From: Candidatus Melainabacteria bacterium GWF2_37_15
GTDB taxonomy: Bacteria > Cyanobacteriota > Vampirovibrionia > Gastranaerophilales > UBA9971
Assembly: GCA_001784565.1 (NCBI GenBank)
Contig: MFRL01000018.1
Span: 1 to 35,557, forward strand
DNA length: 35,557 nucleotides
Direction: 5' to 3'
Shown piece by piece: positions 22,611 to 31,298 of the stretch. Under the pieces are notes generated by a model. It ran no database searches. It was not told the origin of the DNA and saw only the letters and a list, made by a program, of their open reading frames with translations. The position numbers were made by a program, and so were the translations under genes. The stretch's first letter is position 1. The number at the start of each line of letters is the position of its first letter.

Positions 22611-23741
22611 TTAGTCATTGAACCTGCTTGGGTCGAACATAAGGCTCCAGTGGTTATATCCGCTTGCAACAGTGCCTATCGGGTCTACAATTCTCAGTGC
22701 AAAGTCGAACGCCCTTCCAATAATTGGTCTTGTTTTTTCAGGCACATATACTACATCCTGGGGCATAAGAGTAAGGTCCTGTTTCATAGGGTTAACTGCT
22801 GTGGTAACAAGGTTACCTCCATTGCTGTAGCGGCTAATAAAAACCTTTTTGGGTGGATATGGAGCATCTCCGAGGTATCCTCCTGCCTGTGCAATTGCTG
22901 TGTTCAGGCTGGATGACAGGCTTGAATCAAGCTCCAGTAATCCGGGGTTGTTTACATACCCTATAACCCTTACAGGTACGGTTTTGTAGGCAAATGTTGA
23001 TGCGGAAAACTTGCTATATTTCTCTGCGTCTACGGCAAGAGGAGAAGCAAGTCTGGGCACATGCACGCTATCACCGGTCATAAGATATATATCCTGGTCA
23101 GATTTGCCTTTTTCCAGGAGTTCAAGAAGATTTACTTCATGCTGGGTGTTGTCAAACCTGTTTGAAATTTGAATATGTTCTACATCTGCATCATAATTCA
23201 CTCCCCCGGCGGCGGTCAGTACGTTTGATAATATAGGAGTTTTTCTTTCTACATGGGTGGTCTTCTCATCAAAAAATGCTGCTGTTGTTTCTGTATCTGT
23301 GTTAATCTCATAGCTTCCGGGAACAGAAACAGCTCCTGTTACCTGGACAATAAATGGCCTGCTTTTTTGCATGCTTATTGCAACATGCGGGTTTCTTACA
23401 TAATGAGCATATTTTTCTTCCAGCACGCTGCTGAGCTCATCAAATGTTAAACCTGTTGCGGGAACGCTGTAGAGTCCTGAAAGGTTGATTTTTCCGTCAG
23501 GTTGTACTTTTACAGCATCCCTGGACAGTTCAGGAACACCAAGAACATTTACATTAATAATGTCGTTAGGTCCGAGAATATACTTTCTTGAATTGAAACT
23601 TGCGTAGAGTTGAGCCTTATCAGGCTGAGCAGCTTCTGAAATAACCGGTTCTTCCGGAATTGCTGCATTTTCTGCATATACAGGCAGAGATGCAAACATT
23701 GTAAACATTAACATCACGACAACTTTGATCATTAGTCTCAT
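22611..23741 (-). CDS. Wza-type polysaccharide export outer-membrane protein
   Basis: A 376-residue exported protein with a signal peptide (VVVMLMFTMFASLPVYA, cleaved about 23). The polysaccharide-export domain has YILGPNDIINVNVLGVPELS (54-73) and VQPDGKINLSG; SLBB domains follow, with VTGAVSVPGSYEI and VIGYVNNPGLLELD, and a C-terminal helix RPIIGRAFDFALRIVDPIG. Wza oligomers form the periplasm-spanning export channel, so the cell must have an outer membrane. A lipoprotein cysteine is not seen. It precedes the Wzz-type partner by 29 nt. GGGGA before the ATG is a good ribosome site. Confidence 0.93.
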   Translation of the reverse strand: MRLMIKVVVMLMFTMFASLPVYAENAAIPEEPVISEAAQPDKAQLYASFNSRKYILGPNDIINVNVLGVPELSRDAVKVQPDGKINLSGLYSVPATGLTFDELSSVLEEKYAHYVRNPHVAISMQKSRPFIVQVTGAVSVPGSYEINTDTETTAAFFDEKTTHVERKTPILSNVLTAAGGVNYDADVEHIQISNRFDNTQHEVNLLELLEKGKSDQDIYLMTGDSVHVPRLASPLAVDAEKYSKFSASTFAYKTVPVRVIGYVNNPGLLELDSSLSSSLNTAIAQAGGYLGDAPYPPKKVFISRYSNGGNLVTTAVNPMKQDLTLMPQDVVYVPEKTRPIIGRAFDFALRIVDPIGTVASGYNHWSLMFDPSRFND

Positions 23742-23815
23742 ATTTTGTCCCCTAATTCTATTACCTCTTTCTAGTTATTAAAAAATTTTGCAAAAAGGTA
23801 AATTAGACTATCAGA

Positions 23816-25045
23816 CTAATACGTTTGTTGAATAGTTTCCAGAAAGCTATACTCTGGTCTAGGGCTTATAGCCCATTCGTATACATTAATAAGTTTTTTA
23901 TAGTAAACTTCAGCAGTATATAAATTTTTAAACTTTATTTTTGCATTTTTTCCAAAATTAGATGAAAGTTCAGGATTGTTCCATAATTTTAGAATAGCAT
24001 TTTTTAATTCTTCAACATTTCCCGGCTCAACCATTATTCCGTCTTTATAATCATTTATTACTTCCGGGATGCCGCCTGTCCTGCTGGCAATTACAGGCTT
24101 CCCATAAGAAAATGATTCAAGTATGGAAAGTCCGAATGCTTCCCCGCACAGGCTTGATAATACTGTCGCGAAGCAATTTTTATACTCGTTTTCCAGCTCT
24201 ATTCCTTTTTTTAGCCCAATAAATTCTATATTTTTTATATTGTTTTGCTCAATGAATTTTTGTAATTCTGTTTCATATGCGCCTTTTCCGGCTATACGCA
24301 ATCTTATGTGAGGCAGGTCTTTAAAGGCGTTAATAAGGCAATATAGGCCCTTTTCTTTAACAATCCTGCCTGCATATAGAAAATATCCTTTGTGGGAATT
24401 ATTATTAGTATCGTTGGCATTAATAAAATTACTTATTAAAACCAGCTTTTCTCTTTTTATTCCTGATTCTACAGCAAGATCGAGTATAAACTGGCTTGGG
24501 CAGATGATGTATTCAGGGATTTCATAACTCCCCAGGCTTTTTTTAAAGAAAAATTCACTTGCTGAAACAAGGCTTTTTGAAAAAGAATTGCTGAAACAGC
24601 GGTATTTTACACAGGAGATCAGAGAACCATTTATACAATCACGTGAAGTGCAGGATTTGCCGTTTTTTATCAATGTGCCTGGAGGGCAGGCAAAATTAGA
24701 ATCATGAAACGTCATTACTATAGGTATACCACTTTCTTTGCAGGCAATAAGCACTGATGGAGTTAAATTATGTTGGAAGCAGTGAACATGAATCAGGTCT
24801 GGTTTTACTTTTTTTAAAAGTAAGCCCAACTTTTTTTTAGCTTCAATATTATAAAAAATTTTTTTTGAGTTTTTGGGGAAAAAGTTTTGATATTTATAAT
24901 CTTTTTCATAATATGGTTTTCTGTCTGAAGCAAAATAATATACTTCATGTCCTTTATCCTGTAATATTCTTCCAGTTTCAATGGTTGCTTTTTCAGACCC
25001 TCCACCGAAGTTTCCGAAAGTATTATTTACTAATACTATTTTCAT
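23816..25045 (-). CDS. Glycosyltransferase family 4 protein
   Basis: A 409-residue GT-B fold retaining glycosyltransferase. Near the start it has NNTFGNFGGGSEKATIETGR (the glycine-rich loop facing the acceptor) and VHCFQHNLTPS. The donor domain (about 215-390) has LYAGRIVKEKGLYCLINAF, IEFIGLKKGIELENEYK and CGEAFGLSILESFSYGKPVIA, the E-x7-E motif. Cysteines in the middle (CPPGTLIKNGKSCTSRDC) form a small metal-site-like cluster found in some GT4 members. AGGGGAATTAAAAA precedes the ATG. It lies first in the minus-strand wza-wzz-wzy group and diverges from the plus-strand acetyltransferase. Confidence 0.9.
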   Translation of the reverse strand: MKIVLVNNTFGNFGGGSEKATIETGRILQDKGHEVYYFASDRKPYYEKDYKYQNFFPKNSKKIFYNIEAKKKLGLLLKKVKPDLIHVHCFQHNLTPSVLIACKESGIPIVMTFHDSNFACPPGTLIKNGKSCTSRDCINGSLISCVKYRCFSNSFSKSLVSASEFFFKKSLGSYEIPEYIICPSQFILDLAVESGIKREKLVLISNFINANDTNNNSHKGYFLYAGRIVKEKGLYCLINAFKDLPHIRLRIAGKGAYETELQKFIEQNNIKNIEFIGLKKGIELENEYKNCFATVLSSLCGEAFGLSILESFSYGKPVIASRTGGIPEVINDYKDGIMVEPGNVEELKNAILKLWNNPELSSNFGKNAKIKFKNLYTAEVYYKKLINVYEWAISPRPEYSFLETIQQTY

Positions 25046-25189
25046 TTTTTAATTCCCCTTCTTAAAAAATAAAATAATAGTTTTTTAAATTTAAAACCGG
25101 TTAACAGGGTAGAATACCTGTTTAATTTATTAAATGTATTTATCTGGTATGCTGGCGTTGTTAATTTTTTAAGTGGGGTTTAGGAGGGA

Positions 25190-26218
25190 ATGAATTTTAA
25201 AGTATACGGGGCTTTTGACGTTGATTTAAAAGAAGCATGGCAAAATTTTTATCTTGAAAAAGGAGGTGCATATAATTCATCTTATGAATGGAATTTTACT
25301 TGGTTTAAGCATTTTGGTGAGGGTAAAAAATTATTCATTATAACAGGCTGGGAAGAAAATCAGATAAGGCTAATTGCTCCGTTTTATAAAAGGGGTAACA
25401 GATTATACGCTGTAGGCAGTAATCCTGATTTTTATGACAGTTTTTGTGTTTTATACCAGGATATAGCTTGTTTATTAGATCTTTCTAATTTTATTATTGA
25501 GAATAATTTTGAAATTGATTTGAGGTTAATTTCTCCCGGGTCTGAATTTTTTAAGTGTTTACTTAGAAGGTTTGAGCAGGAAAAGATTTATAAGGTAAAT
25601 ATATACAGTTATACGGTTAAACCTTTGATATATAAAACAGAAAAATTTAAAAATTCTTTAACAAAAAAATATAAAAGGTTAAAAAGAAAGGAAAATCTTG
25701 CTAAAAGGGATTTTAATGATGAGTTAAAGTATGATTTTAATTCAGTTAAAAATGAAAAACATATAAAAGAATTCATGAATTTTCATCAAAAAAAGTGGGA
25801 TATTTTTAAATCACATAAAATGCGGGATTTTATTAAGGATTTGTATTTAAACCAGGACTTTGTGATGCTGTCCAGGCTTTATTTAAAAAATAGCGATAGA
25901 TCGGTTGCATACAGTTTTAAATATAAAAGTCTGAATAATGTGCTCTACAGCAATATGTTCAGCTATAATGATGATTTTGCGGAAATGTCGCCTGGATTTC
26001 TTGTTCCTTATTATGACATTTCATCTGAAATGGGGTTATCAGTGGATTATATGGATTATGGAATAGGAAGTTACGAATATAAATATTATTTTGCAAACAA
26101 AGAGGAAATAATTTTAAGTATAAAAGCTGACCTGTCCTGGAAGCGCCATAAGACACTATTTAATATTCTTAAAAGGGTTAAAAAACAAATTAGCTTTTTA
26201 GCATGCGTAATGAAATAA
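25190..26218 (+). CDS. GNAT-type acetyltransferase (CelD/BcsL-like)
   Basis: A 342-residue protein of the acetyltransferase_6 group found with cellulose and exopolysaccharide genes. Seen: an N-terminal half with YEWNFTWFKHFGEGKKLF, then after about 130 residues a second GNAT-like unit with LTKKYKRLKRKENL, FMNFHQKKWD and the acetyl-CoA region MSPGFLVPYYDISSEMGLSVDYMDYGIGS. Residues after that (YEYKYYFANKE) match the family's typical ending. It probably acylates a sugar or peptide of the polymer. AGGAGGGA lies right before the ATG. It is the only plus-strand gene in the locus and its 3' end overlaps the flippase gene by 29 nt. It may be a later insertion. Confidence 0.85.
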   Translation: MNFKVYGAFDVDLKEAWQNFYLEKGGAYNSSYEWNFTWFKHFGEGKKLFIITGWEENQIRLIAPFYKRGNRLYAVGSNPDFYDSFCVLYQDIACLLDLSNFIIENNFEIDLRLISPGSEFFKCLLRRFEQEKIYKVNIYSYTVKPLIYKTEKFKNSLTKKYKRLKRKENLAKRDFNDELKYDFNSVKNEKHIKEFMNFHQKKWDIFKSHKMRDFIKDLYLNQDFVMLSRLYLKNSDRSVAYSFKYKSLNNVLYSNMFSYNDDFAEMSPGFLVPYYDISSEMGLSVDYMDYGIGSYEYKYYFANKEEIILSIKADLSWKRHKTLFNILKRVKKQISFLACVMK

Positions 26219-27494
26219 ACCCCAGAACAAAAAAGTCCACTATAATTCTTGATAACCAGGCCAACGCTGCTCCTATAAGTCCAAAATTCATTGTAAGAAA
26301 CCATAATAATGCTAAATAAAGAGGAAATTCTATCATATGCAGCTTTGCAGGTATATCAGACCGTCCTGTTGCCTGGATAAAATTATAATAAATTATGTTT
26401 AAACCGAATAATAGTCCTCCGATCGACATTATTTGCGCAAGTTTGTAGCTTTTTTCAGCAAATTCAGCACTAATCCATAAACTAAGCCCTGGTTTTGCAA
26501 AGAAGATCAGTATTAAAACAATAGGAAACATAAGAGTAAATATGGTTTTCATGCTCTGGAAAAAAAGTTCCCGGGATCGTGTCCGATTTTTAGTGAATTC
26601 TGCGCTCATTGCCGGAAACATAACGCTCATAATTGCTGCCGGGATTATGGATATTCTGGCGAGAATTTCAAGCGGAGTAGTGTAATATGCAACAACTGCC
26701 GTGGAAATTAACCCTGCTATAAAAAACCGGTCAATATTTGACATAATTGTGTTTATTATGTTGCTCAGGGTTATCCATCCTCCAAAACCCAGAAGAGGCT
26801 TTATATGGCTAAGTTTTATCTGAATCCGGCCGGAAAATTTGGATATAATTTTATAACAGAATATAAAATATGCCATAGATGATAAAAACCGTCCAAGTAC
26901 AAGTACAGCAACCACTGCCGCAAGGTTTTTTGTAAAAGGCAGCACAAGAAGCGGTCCTATATAATTACAGAAAATTATTGGAATTTTTAAAATTCCAATT
27001 ACGCCAAATTTTTGAAATGATTCAAGTATGCCTACAAGGCTTATATTAAGCATTAAAAGAGGTAATGATAACGCTAAAAGATATAAGGAATTTTGAGTTT
27101 CTGCCATATAAGCATCAGGAACATTCATTAATAAGGTTGTTATAGTAGGAATTAACAAAAAAACCGCTATGCAGGCAATTATTCCAAGAATAAAAATGAT
27201 GAATAGGGCAGTCCAGATGTGAATTTCAATGTCTACAATATCTTCTGCTCCCAGCCTTTTAGAGATAAACTGTGTTAAGGCGTGACCAAGCCCGAAATCA
27301 AGGATGCTTGAAGCTCCTATAATCACCCATATCAGGGTTAAAATTCCAAAACGTTCAGTCCCCATGCCATGTATAACCAGGGGGATGGTAAAAAACGCTA
27401 TTATAAGTGGAAGCCCGTGAGAAAGGAGGCTAATAGCCGAGTTAAAAGCCAGCACTTTTTTGCAGGTTAATTTTTCAAGATATGAAACAGACAT
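26190..27494 (-). CDS. wzx: Wzx-type oligosaccharide flippase
   Basis: A 434-residue integral membrane protein with about twelve to fourteen helices, of the MOP (polysaccharide transporter) superfamily that flips undecaprenyl-linked repeat units to the periplasm. Seen: the N-terminal ISLLSHGLPLIIAFFTIPLV, RFGILTLIWVIIGASSILDFGLGHALTQF (loop motif with conserved Gly and Asp), IDRFFIAGLISTAVVAYYTTP in the middle and GLIGAALAWLSRIIVD near the end. Its ATG directly follows the TAA of the upstream gene (TAAATG). The 3' end overlaps the plus-strand acetyltransferase by 29 nt. Naming as wzx follows function by context. Confidence 0.88.
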   Translation of the reverse strand: MSVSYLEKLTCKKVLAFNSAISLLSHGLPLIIAFFTIPLVIHGMGTERFGILTLIWVIIGASSILDFGLGHALTQFISKRLGAEDIVDIEIHIWTALFIIFILGIIACIAVFLLIPTITTLLMNVPDAYMAETQNSLYLLALSLPLLMLNISLVGILESFQKFGVIGILKIPIIFCNYIGPLLVLPFTKNLAAVVAVLVLGRFLSSMAYFIFCYKIISKFSGRIQIKLSHIKPLLGFGGWITLSNIINTIMSNIDRFFIAGLISTAVVAYYTTPLEILARISIIPAAIMSVMFPAMSAEFTKNRTRSRELFFQSMKTIFTLMFPIVLILIFFAKPGLSLWISAEFAEKSYKLAQIMSIGGLLFGLNIIYYNFIQATGRSDIPAKLHMIEFPLYLALLWFLTMNFGLIGAALAWLSRIIVDFFVLGFISLRMLKS

Positions 27495-29024
27495 TTAAAT
27501 ATGTTTTCCTATGATTTTCATGCCATCAATGATCTCAAACCCGTTTTCCGAGTTATAAGTATGGACTGCCAGGTTCCCTTTTATGCTTTCAGGCTTTATT
27601 TTTCGTATAGTTTTTTCTTTATATGCTTTTTCTGATAAAGATTCTATTTTATTAAAATTTAGGCTATATCCGTACCTGATAGAGGTTTCCTGGCTGGGCC
27701 TTATTAAGTCGCCATTATAGATGAATATTTTTCCGGCGCATCTTGCAGTCCTGACATCTGAAACTATAGGATTCTTAGGATGAGAAATCCATTGCCCGAA
27801 AAGGGAATCAGAGTAGAATAAGAATAACTCATCACATAAATACCCTGCTTTCTCGGCAATGTTTGTAAATAGCCAGTATTTTCCGTTATATTTGAGTAAG
27901 GTTGAGTCTACAGCATTAATATCTCTAAAAAGAACCTTTTTTAGTTTCCATTGTTCGGGAAAATCAACTGCTTCATATAGTTCTATTGTCCTATTTCCGA
28001 GTGTTTCCGGGATCATGTAAAATTTTCCATATTCTTCAAAAACAAACGGGTAAGAAAGGTGATAATCTTTTTCCAGAACTGTTTTTGGCTTTGAAAAGGC
28101 GCCATTACTTAAAATTTCCATATAAGAAATAACGCCTTTATTTTTTTCATAGTAATAATCTTCGAAAAAAATGTATGTTTTTTGTTTGTTTTGTATAAGA
28201 AAAGGGTCTGCAAAAAATCTGTTTTTAGGCGGATTTATTATATTAAAACTGTGAAATTTGTTGGTAAATGCGATAAACCATTGTTCTTTCAGGAATTTAT
28301 TTTTGGCTTTTTGTAAAAACATTCTTGTGGCAAGCTTAATAAAGAATATAAACATAAAAAGATTGGAGGGATAACAAAGTAGGGGCGCACCTGCGTGTGC
28401 GCCCTTTTGAACAGGGCAGACACATAGGTCTGCCCCTACTTTGAGGCATCTCAGCACAAAATCCGAGGCCTTCCAGTAGTTTTTGTTCTGGTTTATATAT
28501 AAAGAAAACGGGTTAGTACTGGAATATGAGGAATATAGAACCTTCTCTTCGTTATCAATCAAAGCGTCCAGGCTGCATTTTGATAAGGGATTATTTTCAT
28601 AAAGTTCCTTTAAAAAAGGAGCTTTTAAAAAACCGTTTTCATCTCCAAATGAAAAAAACCATACCCCATATTTTGCTTTTTTAAGGCTATCAGGACATTT
28701 TTTTTTTGATAAGTTGAGGATGATGTCAAAATTATTTTCGTCATTCTGAACTTGATTCGGAATCTCAACCATTTCCAAGGCATTTTCCTCTTCGGCAAGC
28801 TCTTTAAAAGCGCCTGATTTTGAAAATACATTTCTATCAAGCTTTTCGTATAGCCTATAAAGAAAATTGCCGGAATTTTTTTCATCTTTTTCATTAATTA
28901 AAAAAAAACTCATATCTGCAATGTTGGAATTTTGCAGATCATTTAATATTTTATGCTTCCATTTTTCAAGAGTGTATGAATTTATCAGTACAGCTATTTT
29001 AAATTTTTTATTTATATTATTCAT
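27495..29024 (-). CDS. GINT1-like beta-propeller protein, likely sugar transferase-associated
   Basis: A 509-residue protein. The N-terminal part (1-150) has KIAVLINSYTLEKWKHKIL, FDIILNLS and KYGVWFFSFGDENG, a formyltransferase-like domain. The C-terminal part (about 250-500) is a five-bladed propeller with RFFADPFLIQN, YIFFEDYYYEK, YPFVFEEYGKFYMIPET and ELYEAV, as in the N-terminal domain of plant glucosamine inositolphosphorylceramide transferase and bacterial polysaccharide-locus relatives. Function in bacteria is not established. The ATG at 29024 overlaps the upstream gene's last codons by 8 nt; a frame extension to 29081 is ignored. Two in-frame palindromic repeats (28376-28442 and 28739-28767) are translated as residues about 194-217 and 87-96. 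Confidence 0.7.
   Translation of the reverse strand: MNNINKKFKIAVLINSYTLEKWKHKILNDLQNSNIADMSFFLINEKDEKNSGNFLYRLYEKLDRNVFSKSGAFKELAEEENALEMVEIPNQVQNDENNFDIILNLSKKKCPDSLKKAKYGVWFFSFGDENGFLKAPFLKELYENNPLSKCSLDALIDNEEKVLYSSYSSTNPFSLYINQNKNYWKASDFVLRCLKVGADLCVCPVQKGAHAGAPLLCYPSNLFMFIFFIKLATRMFLQKAKNKFLKEQWFIAFTNKFHSFNIINPPKNRFFADPFLIQNKQKTYIFFEDYYYEKNKGVISYMEILSNGAFSKPKTVLEKDYHLSYPFVFEEYGKFYMIPETLGNRTIELYEAVDFPEQWKLKKVLFRDINAVDSTLLKYNGKYWLFTNIAEKAGYLCDELFLFYSDSLFGQWISHPKNPIVSDVRTARCAGKIFIYNGDLIRPSQETSIRYGYSLNFNKIESLSEKAYKEKTIRKIKPESIKGNLAVHTYNSENGFEIIDGMKIIGKHI
28376..28442. repeat. 67-bp three-stem palindromic element inside a gene
   Basis: Terminal inverted repeat AAAGTAGGGGC / GCCCCTACTTT (11 bp, 28376-28386 and 28432-28442). 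Inside are two hairpins with 8-bp stems: GGGCGCAC / GTGCGCCC (loop of 6, 28383-28404) and GGGCAGAC / GTCTGCCC (loop of 6, 28414-28435). Folded, it is a three-way junction. Read on the minus strand it is in frame and adds about 22 residues (VGADLCVCPVQKGAHAGAPL). Confidence 0.85.
28739..28767. repeat. TCATTCTGA repeat arm inside a gene
   Basis: CGTCATTCTGAA...GGAATCTC is a single arm of the repeat family whose paired arms occur at 12136-12297 and 17371-17437. In the gene it is translated as EIPNQVQNDE, a peptide typical of this class of dispersed repeat. Confidence 0.6.
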
Positions 29025-30150
29025 AAAAAGCCTTTTTGTCCATGTTTTCAAGCTGGTGGGCGTTTTTAAAAAGAAAATCAAGCTTGTCTATAAACCTCTG
29101 TTTGTCAAACTTTTTAGAATGCCGGGCTATCAGCTTATGGTCCCATTTAATGGATTCTGCTCTTTTAATTGCATCATTTAAAGACTCTGTTGTTTGTTCA
29201 TTAAACATGACTCCTGTCTCGTTATCCAGAATAATATCAATTGCTCCCCCGCCCCGGAATGCAATAACCGGTTTGCCGGAGGCCTGGGCTTCCACCATAA
29301 CTATCCCGAAATCTTCTTTGCCAGGGAACACAAAACCCTTGCACCGGCTCATATGATCAATAAGCACATGTGAAGGAACTTTTCCAAGCAAAGTAACGTT
29401 GGGTCTTGCCATTGCTTTTAGTTTTTCATACTCAGCGCCATCGCCAATAATAACAAGCCTTTTCCCTGACTCATTAAATGCTTCTATTGCCAGATCAAAT
29501 CTTTTATACGCAACCAGTCTGCTGGCCATGAGATAAAAATTTTCTGATTCTTGATAGTTAAATTTCTTTGTTTCTACGGGCGGGTAAATAATGCGGCTTC
29601 TTCTGTTGTAAAATTTGCTTATCCTGGCTGCTGTGTAGCTTGAATTCGCAATAAAATAATCAACTCTGTTTGCGCTTGTAACGTCCCACATTTTTAAATA
29701 ATTACATATAAAAAAGGATAACAGCCTTTTATATTTCCCCAGCCCGTTTAAATCTGAGTATTGCCAGAACATATCCCATATATACCTTGCGGGGGAGTGA
29801 CAATAACATATATGCACCGCATTAGGCCTTGGTATTATTCCTTTTGCAACACAATGGTGCGAAGAAAAAATAATATCATATTTTTGCAGGTCTAAATATT
29901 CTATTGCCGTAGGCATTAGAGGTAGATAAGCTTTGTACAGTTTTGTTGAGAATGGGAACTTTTGTAAAAAAGTAGTGTGGATTTTCCTGTTTTTAATATT
30001 TTCCGGTAATATATCCAAGTCGCATACTGTTGTAAAAATATCAGCATAAGGCAGCATTTCAGCAACAGTAAAAGTAATACTTTCTGCTCCCCCTATTCCT
30101 CCTGCGAGCTGGTCTGTAACAATAGCAATATTTTTTTCAGATGTATTCAT
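29017..30150 (-). CDS. Glycosyltransferase family 4 protein (WbaZ-like)
   Basis: A 377-residue GT-B glycosyltransferase. The acceptor domain has DQLAGGIGGAES (glycine-rich loop), the segment HICYCHSPARYIWDMF with histidine-cysteine-histidine, and FIANSSYTAARI (the conserved asparagine region). The donor domain has YLMASRLVAYKRFDLAIEAF, LLGKVPSHVLIDHMSRC and FPGKEDFGIVMVEAQASGKPVIA (E-x7-E). The HCHSPxRYxWD form is usual in WbaZ/mannosyl- or rhamnosyltransferase-type enzymes of surface polysaccharides. It precedes the propeller gene with an 8-nt overlap and follows the initiating transferase after 71 nt; the substrate is not determined. Confidence 0.9.
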   Translation of the reverse strand: MNTSEKNIAIVTDQLAGGIGGAESITFTVAEMLPYADIFTTVCDLDILPENIKNRKIHTTFLQKFPFSTKLYKAYLPLMPTAIEYLDLQKYDIIFSSHHCVAKGIIPRPNAVHICYCHSPARYIWDMFWQYSDLNGLGKYKRLLSFFICNYLKMWDVTSANRVDYFIANSSYTAARISKFYNRRSRIIYPPVETKKFNYQESENFYLMASRLVAYKRFDLAIEAFNESGKRLVIIGDGAEYEKLKAMARPNVTLLGKVPSHVLIDHMSRCKGFVFPGKEDFGIVMVEAQASGKPVIAFRGGGAIDIILDNETGVMFNEQTTESLNDAIKRAESIKWDHKLIARHSKKFDKQRFIDKLDFLFKNAHQLENMDKKAFYE

Positions 30151-30221
30151 AGGAATGATTTAAATAAAAACTTGCCGGTTTTTATATTAATCACTCAGGT
30201 AATGGTAGGAATAAAATAAGA

Positions 30222-30965
30222 TTAAGCCGCGTTCTTGGCAAACAGCACTACAGGTATTGTTTTAAACAATAGCCCTATGTCCATGAGGAAACTCCACCTG
30301 TTTATATAGCTGAAATCTAATTGCAGAACCGTGTCAAATTCTTTTATTTTGGATCTTCCACTGACTTGCCACAGTCCCGTTAATCCTGGCAGCGTTGCAA
30401 ACCTTAAATAATGACGTTTTTCATAGTGTTGGACTTCACGTGGCAGGGGTGGTCTTGGCCCAACAAGACTCATTTCTCCTTTTAAAACATTAAAGAGTTG
30501 GGGTAGCTCATCTATACTGTATTTTCTGATAAATTTCCCGACCCGTGTAATTCTTGGGTCATTAAATACCTTAAACATTAATTCATTTGTTTCATTAAGC
30601 TGCTTTAATTTTTCATATTCTTTATCGGCATCCTGTCTCATGCTTCTGAACTTATACATTTCAAATTCTTTTCCATAAAGGCCGATCCTTTTTTGTTTGT
30701 AAAAAATCGGCCCTTTAGAATCGAGTTTAATAAGTGCAGCTACTAAAACCAGAAGTGGTGATATTAACATCAGGCCAAACAAAGTTGCGCAATAGTCAAA
30801 ACTTCTTTTTAATGTCCATTGCAAAGGTTTTCTTAAAGCTAAATTAAAGTTTCTGATTAGATATTTATAAGTATTTCTTCTGGATAATCCGGTTAGATCA
30901 AGATTTAGGTTTAGTTTTTCACGTTTTTTCTTTTGAAGAATATCTCTTTCTTGTAGGAGCCTCAT
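30222..30965 (-). CDS. Undecaprenyl-phosphate sugar phosphotransferase (initiating)
   Basis: A 247-residue monotopic phosphoglycosyl transferase that moves a sugar-phosphate from UDP-sugar to undecaprenyl phosphate and so starts the repeat unit on the cytoplasmic membrane face. After a basic N-terminus of about 50 residues comes the re-entrant helix SFDYCATLFGLMLISPLLVLV (55-75), then PIFYKQKRIG, MYKFRSMR, and the catalytic dyad in SIDELPQLFNVLKGEMSLVGPRP (D152, E153), followed by PGLTGLWQVSGRS. This is the small form without the four-helix, nucleoside-binding N-terminal domain of WbaP/WcaJ. It is the first gene of the minus-strand group. Confidence 0.94.
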   Translation of the reverse strand: MRLLQERDILQKKKREKLNLNLDLTGLSRRNTYKYLIRNFNLALRKPLQWTLKRSFDYCATLFGLMLISPLLVLVAALIKLDSKGPIFYKQKRIGLYGKEFEMYKFRSMRQDADKEYEKLKQLNETNELMFKVFNDPRITRVGKFIRKYSIDELPQLFNVLKGEMSLVGPRPPLPREVQHYEKRHYLRFATLPGLTGLWQVSGRSKIKEFDTVLQLDFSYINRWSFLMDIGLLFKTIPVVLFAKNAA

Positions 30966-31298
30966 TTTTCCCTTCCTCCAAATTAATATTATTAAGTGTG
31001 TTTATTATATTTATTTAAAATATAAAATTTGGAATCCCACACCCGTACAAATAAAAAAAGACCGGGTAATATTATCTATAAATTTGAGGGAAAGTTCGAG
31101 GGAGGAAGCTGTGCTTCGCACAGCTTCCTCCCTCGAATGGAATAAGGCCGGCTACGCCGGCCTTAAATATCTTAAGATTTGTAAATCTGTATTATGCCAA
31201 AAAACGCAATCTTTATTACCATTTATTGTTTATATAATCATAAGGGAAATATGGGTAGGAAAATTTTAGTTTTAAAAACGAAAGGAAGGGATATTATT
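30966..31298. other. Divergent intergenic region with two hairpins
   Basis: Lies between divergent genes. It holds the hairpin pair at 31095-31165 and an AAGGAAGGG ribosome site at 31282-31290 for the next gene. A frame open from 31194 is judged not to be coding because the site and the ATG at 31299 fit better. Confidence 0.6.
31095..31165. repeat. Tandem pair of long perfect hairpins
   Basis: First stem 31095-31114 / 31118-31137 (20 bp, loop TTC). Second stem 31143-31152 / 31156-31165 (10 bp, loop TAC). They sit between divergent genes. Confidence 0.85.
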
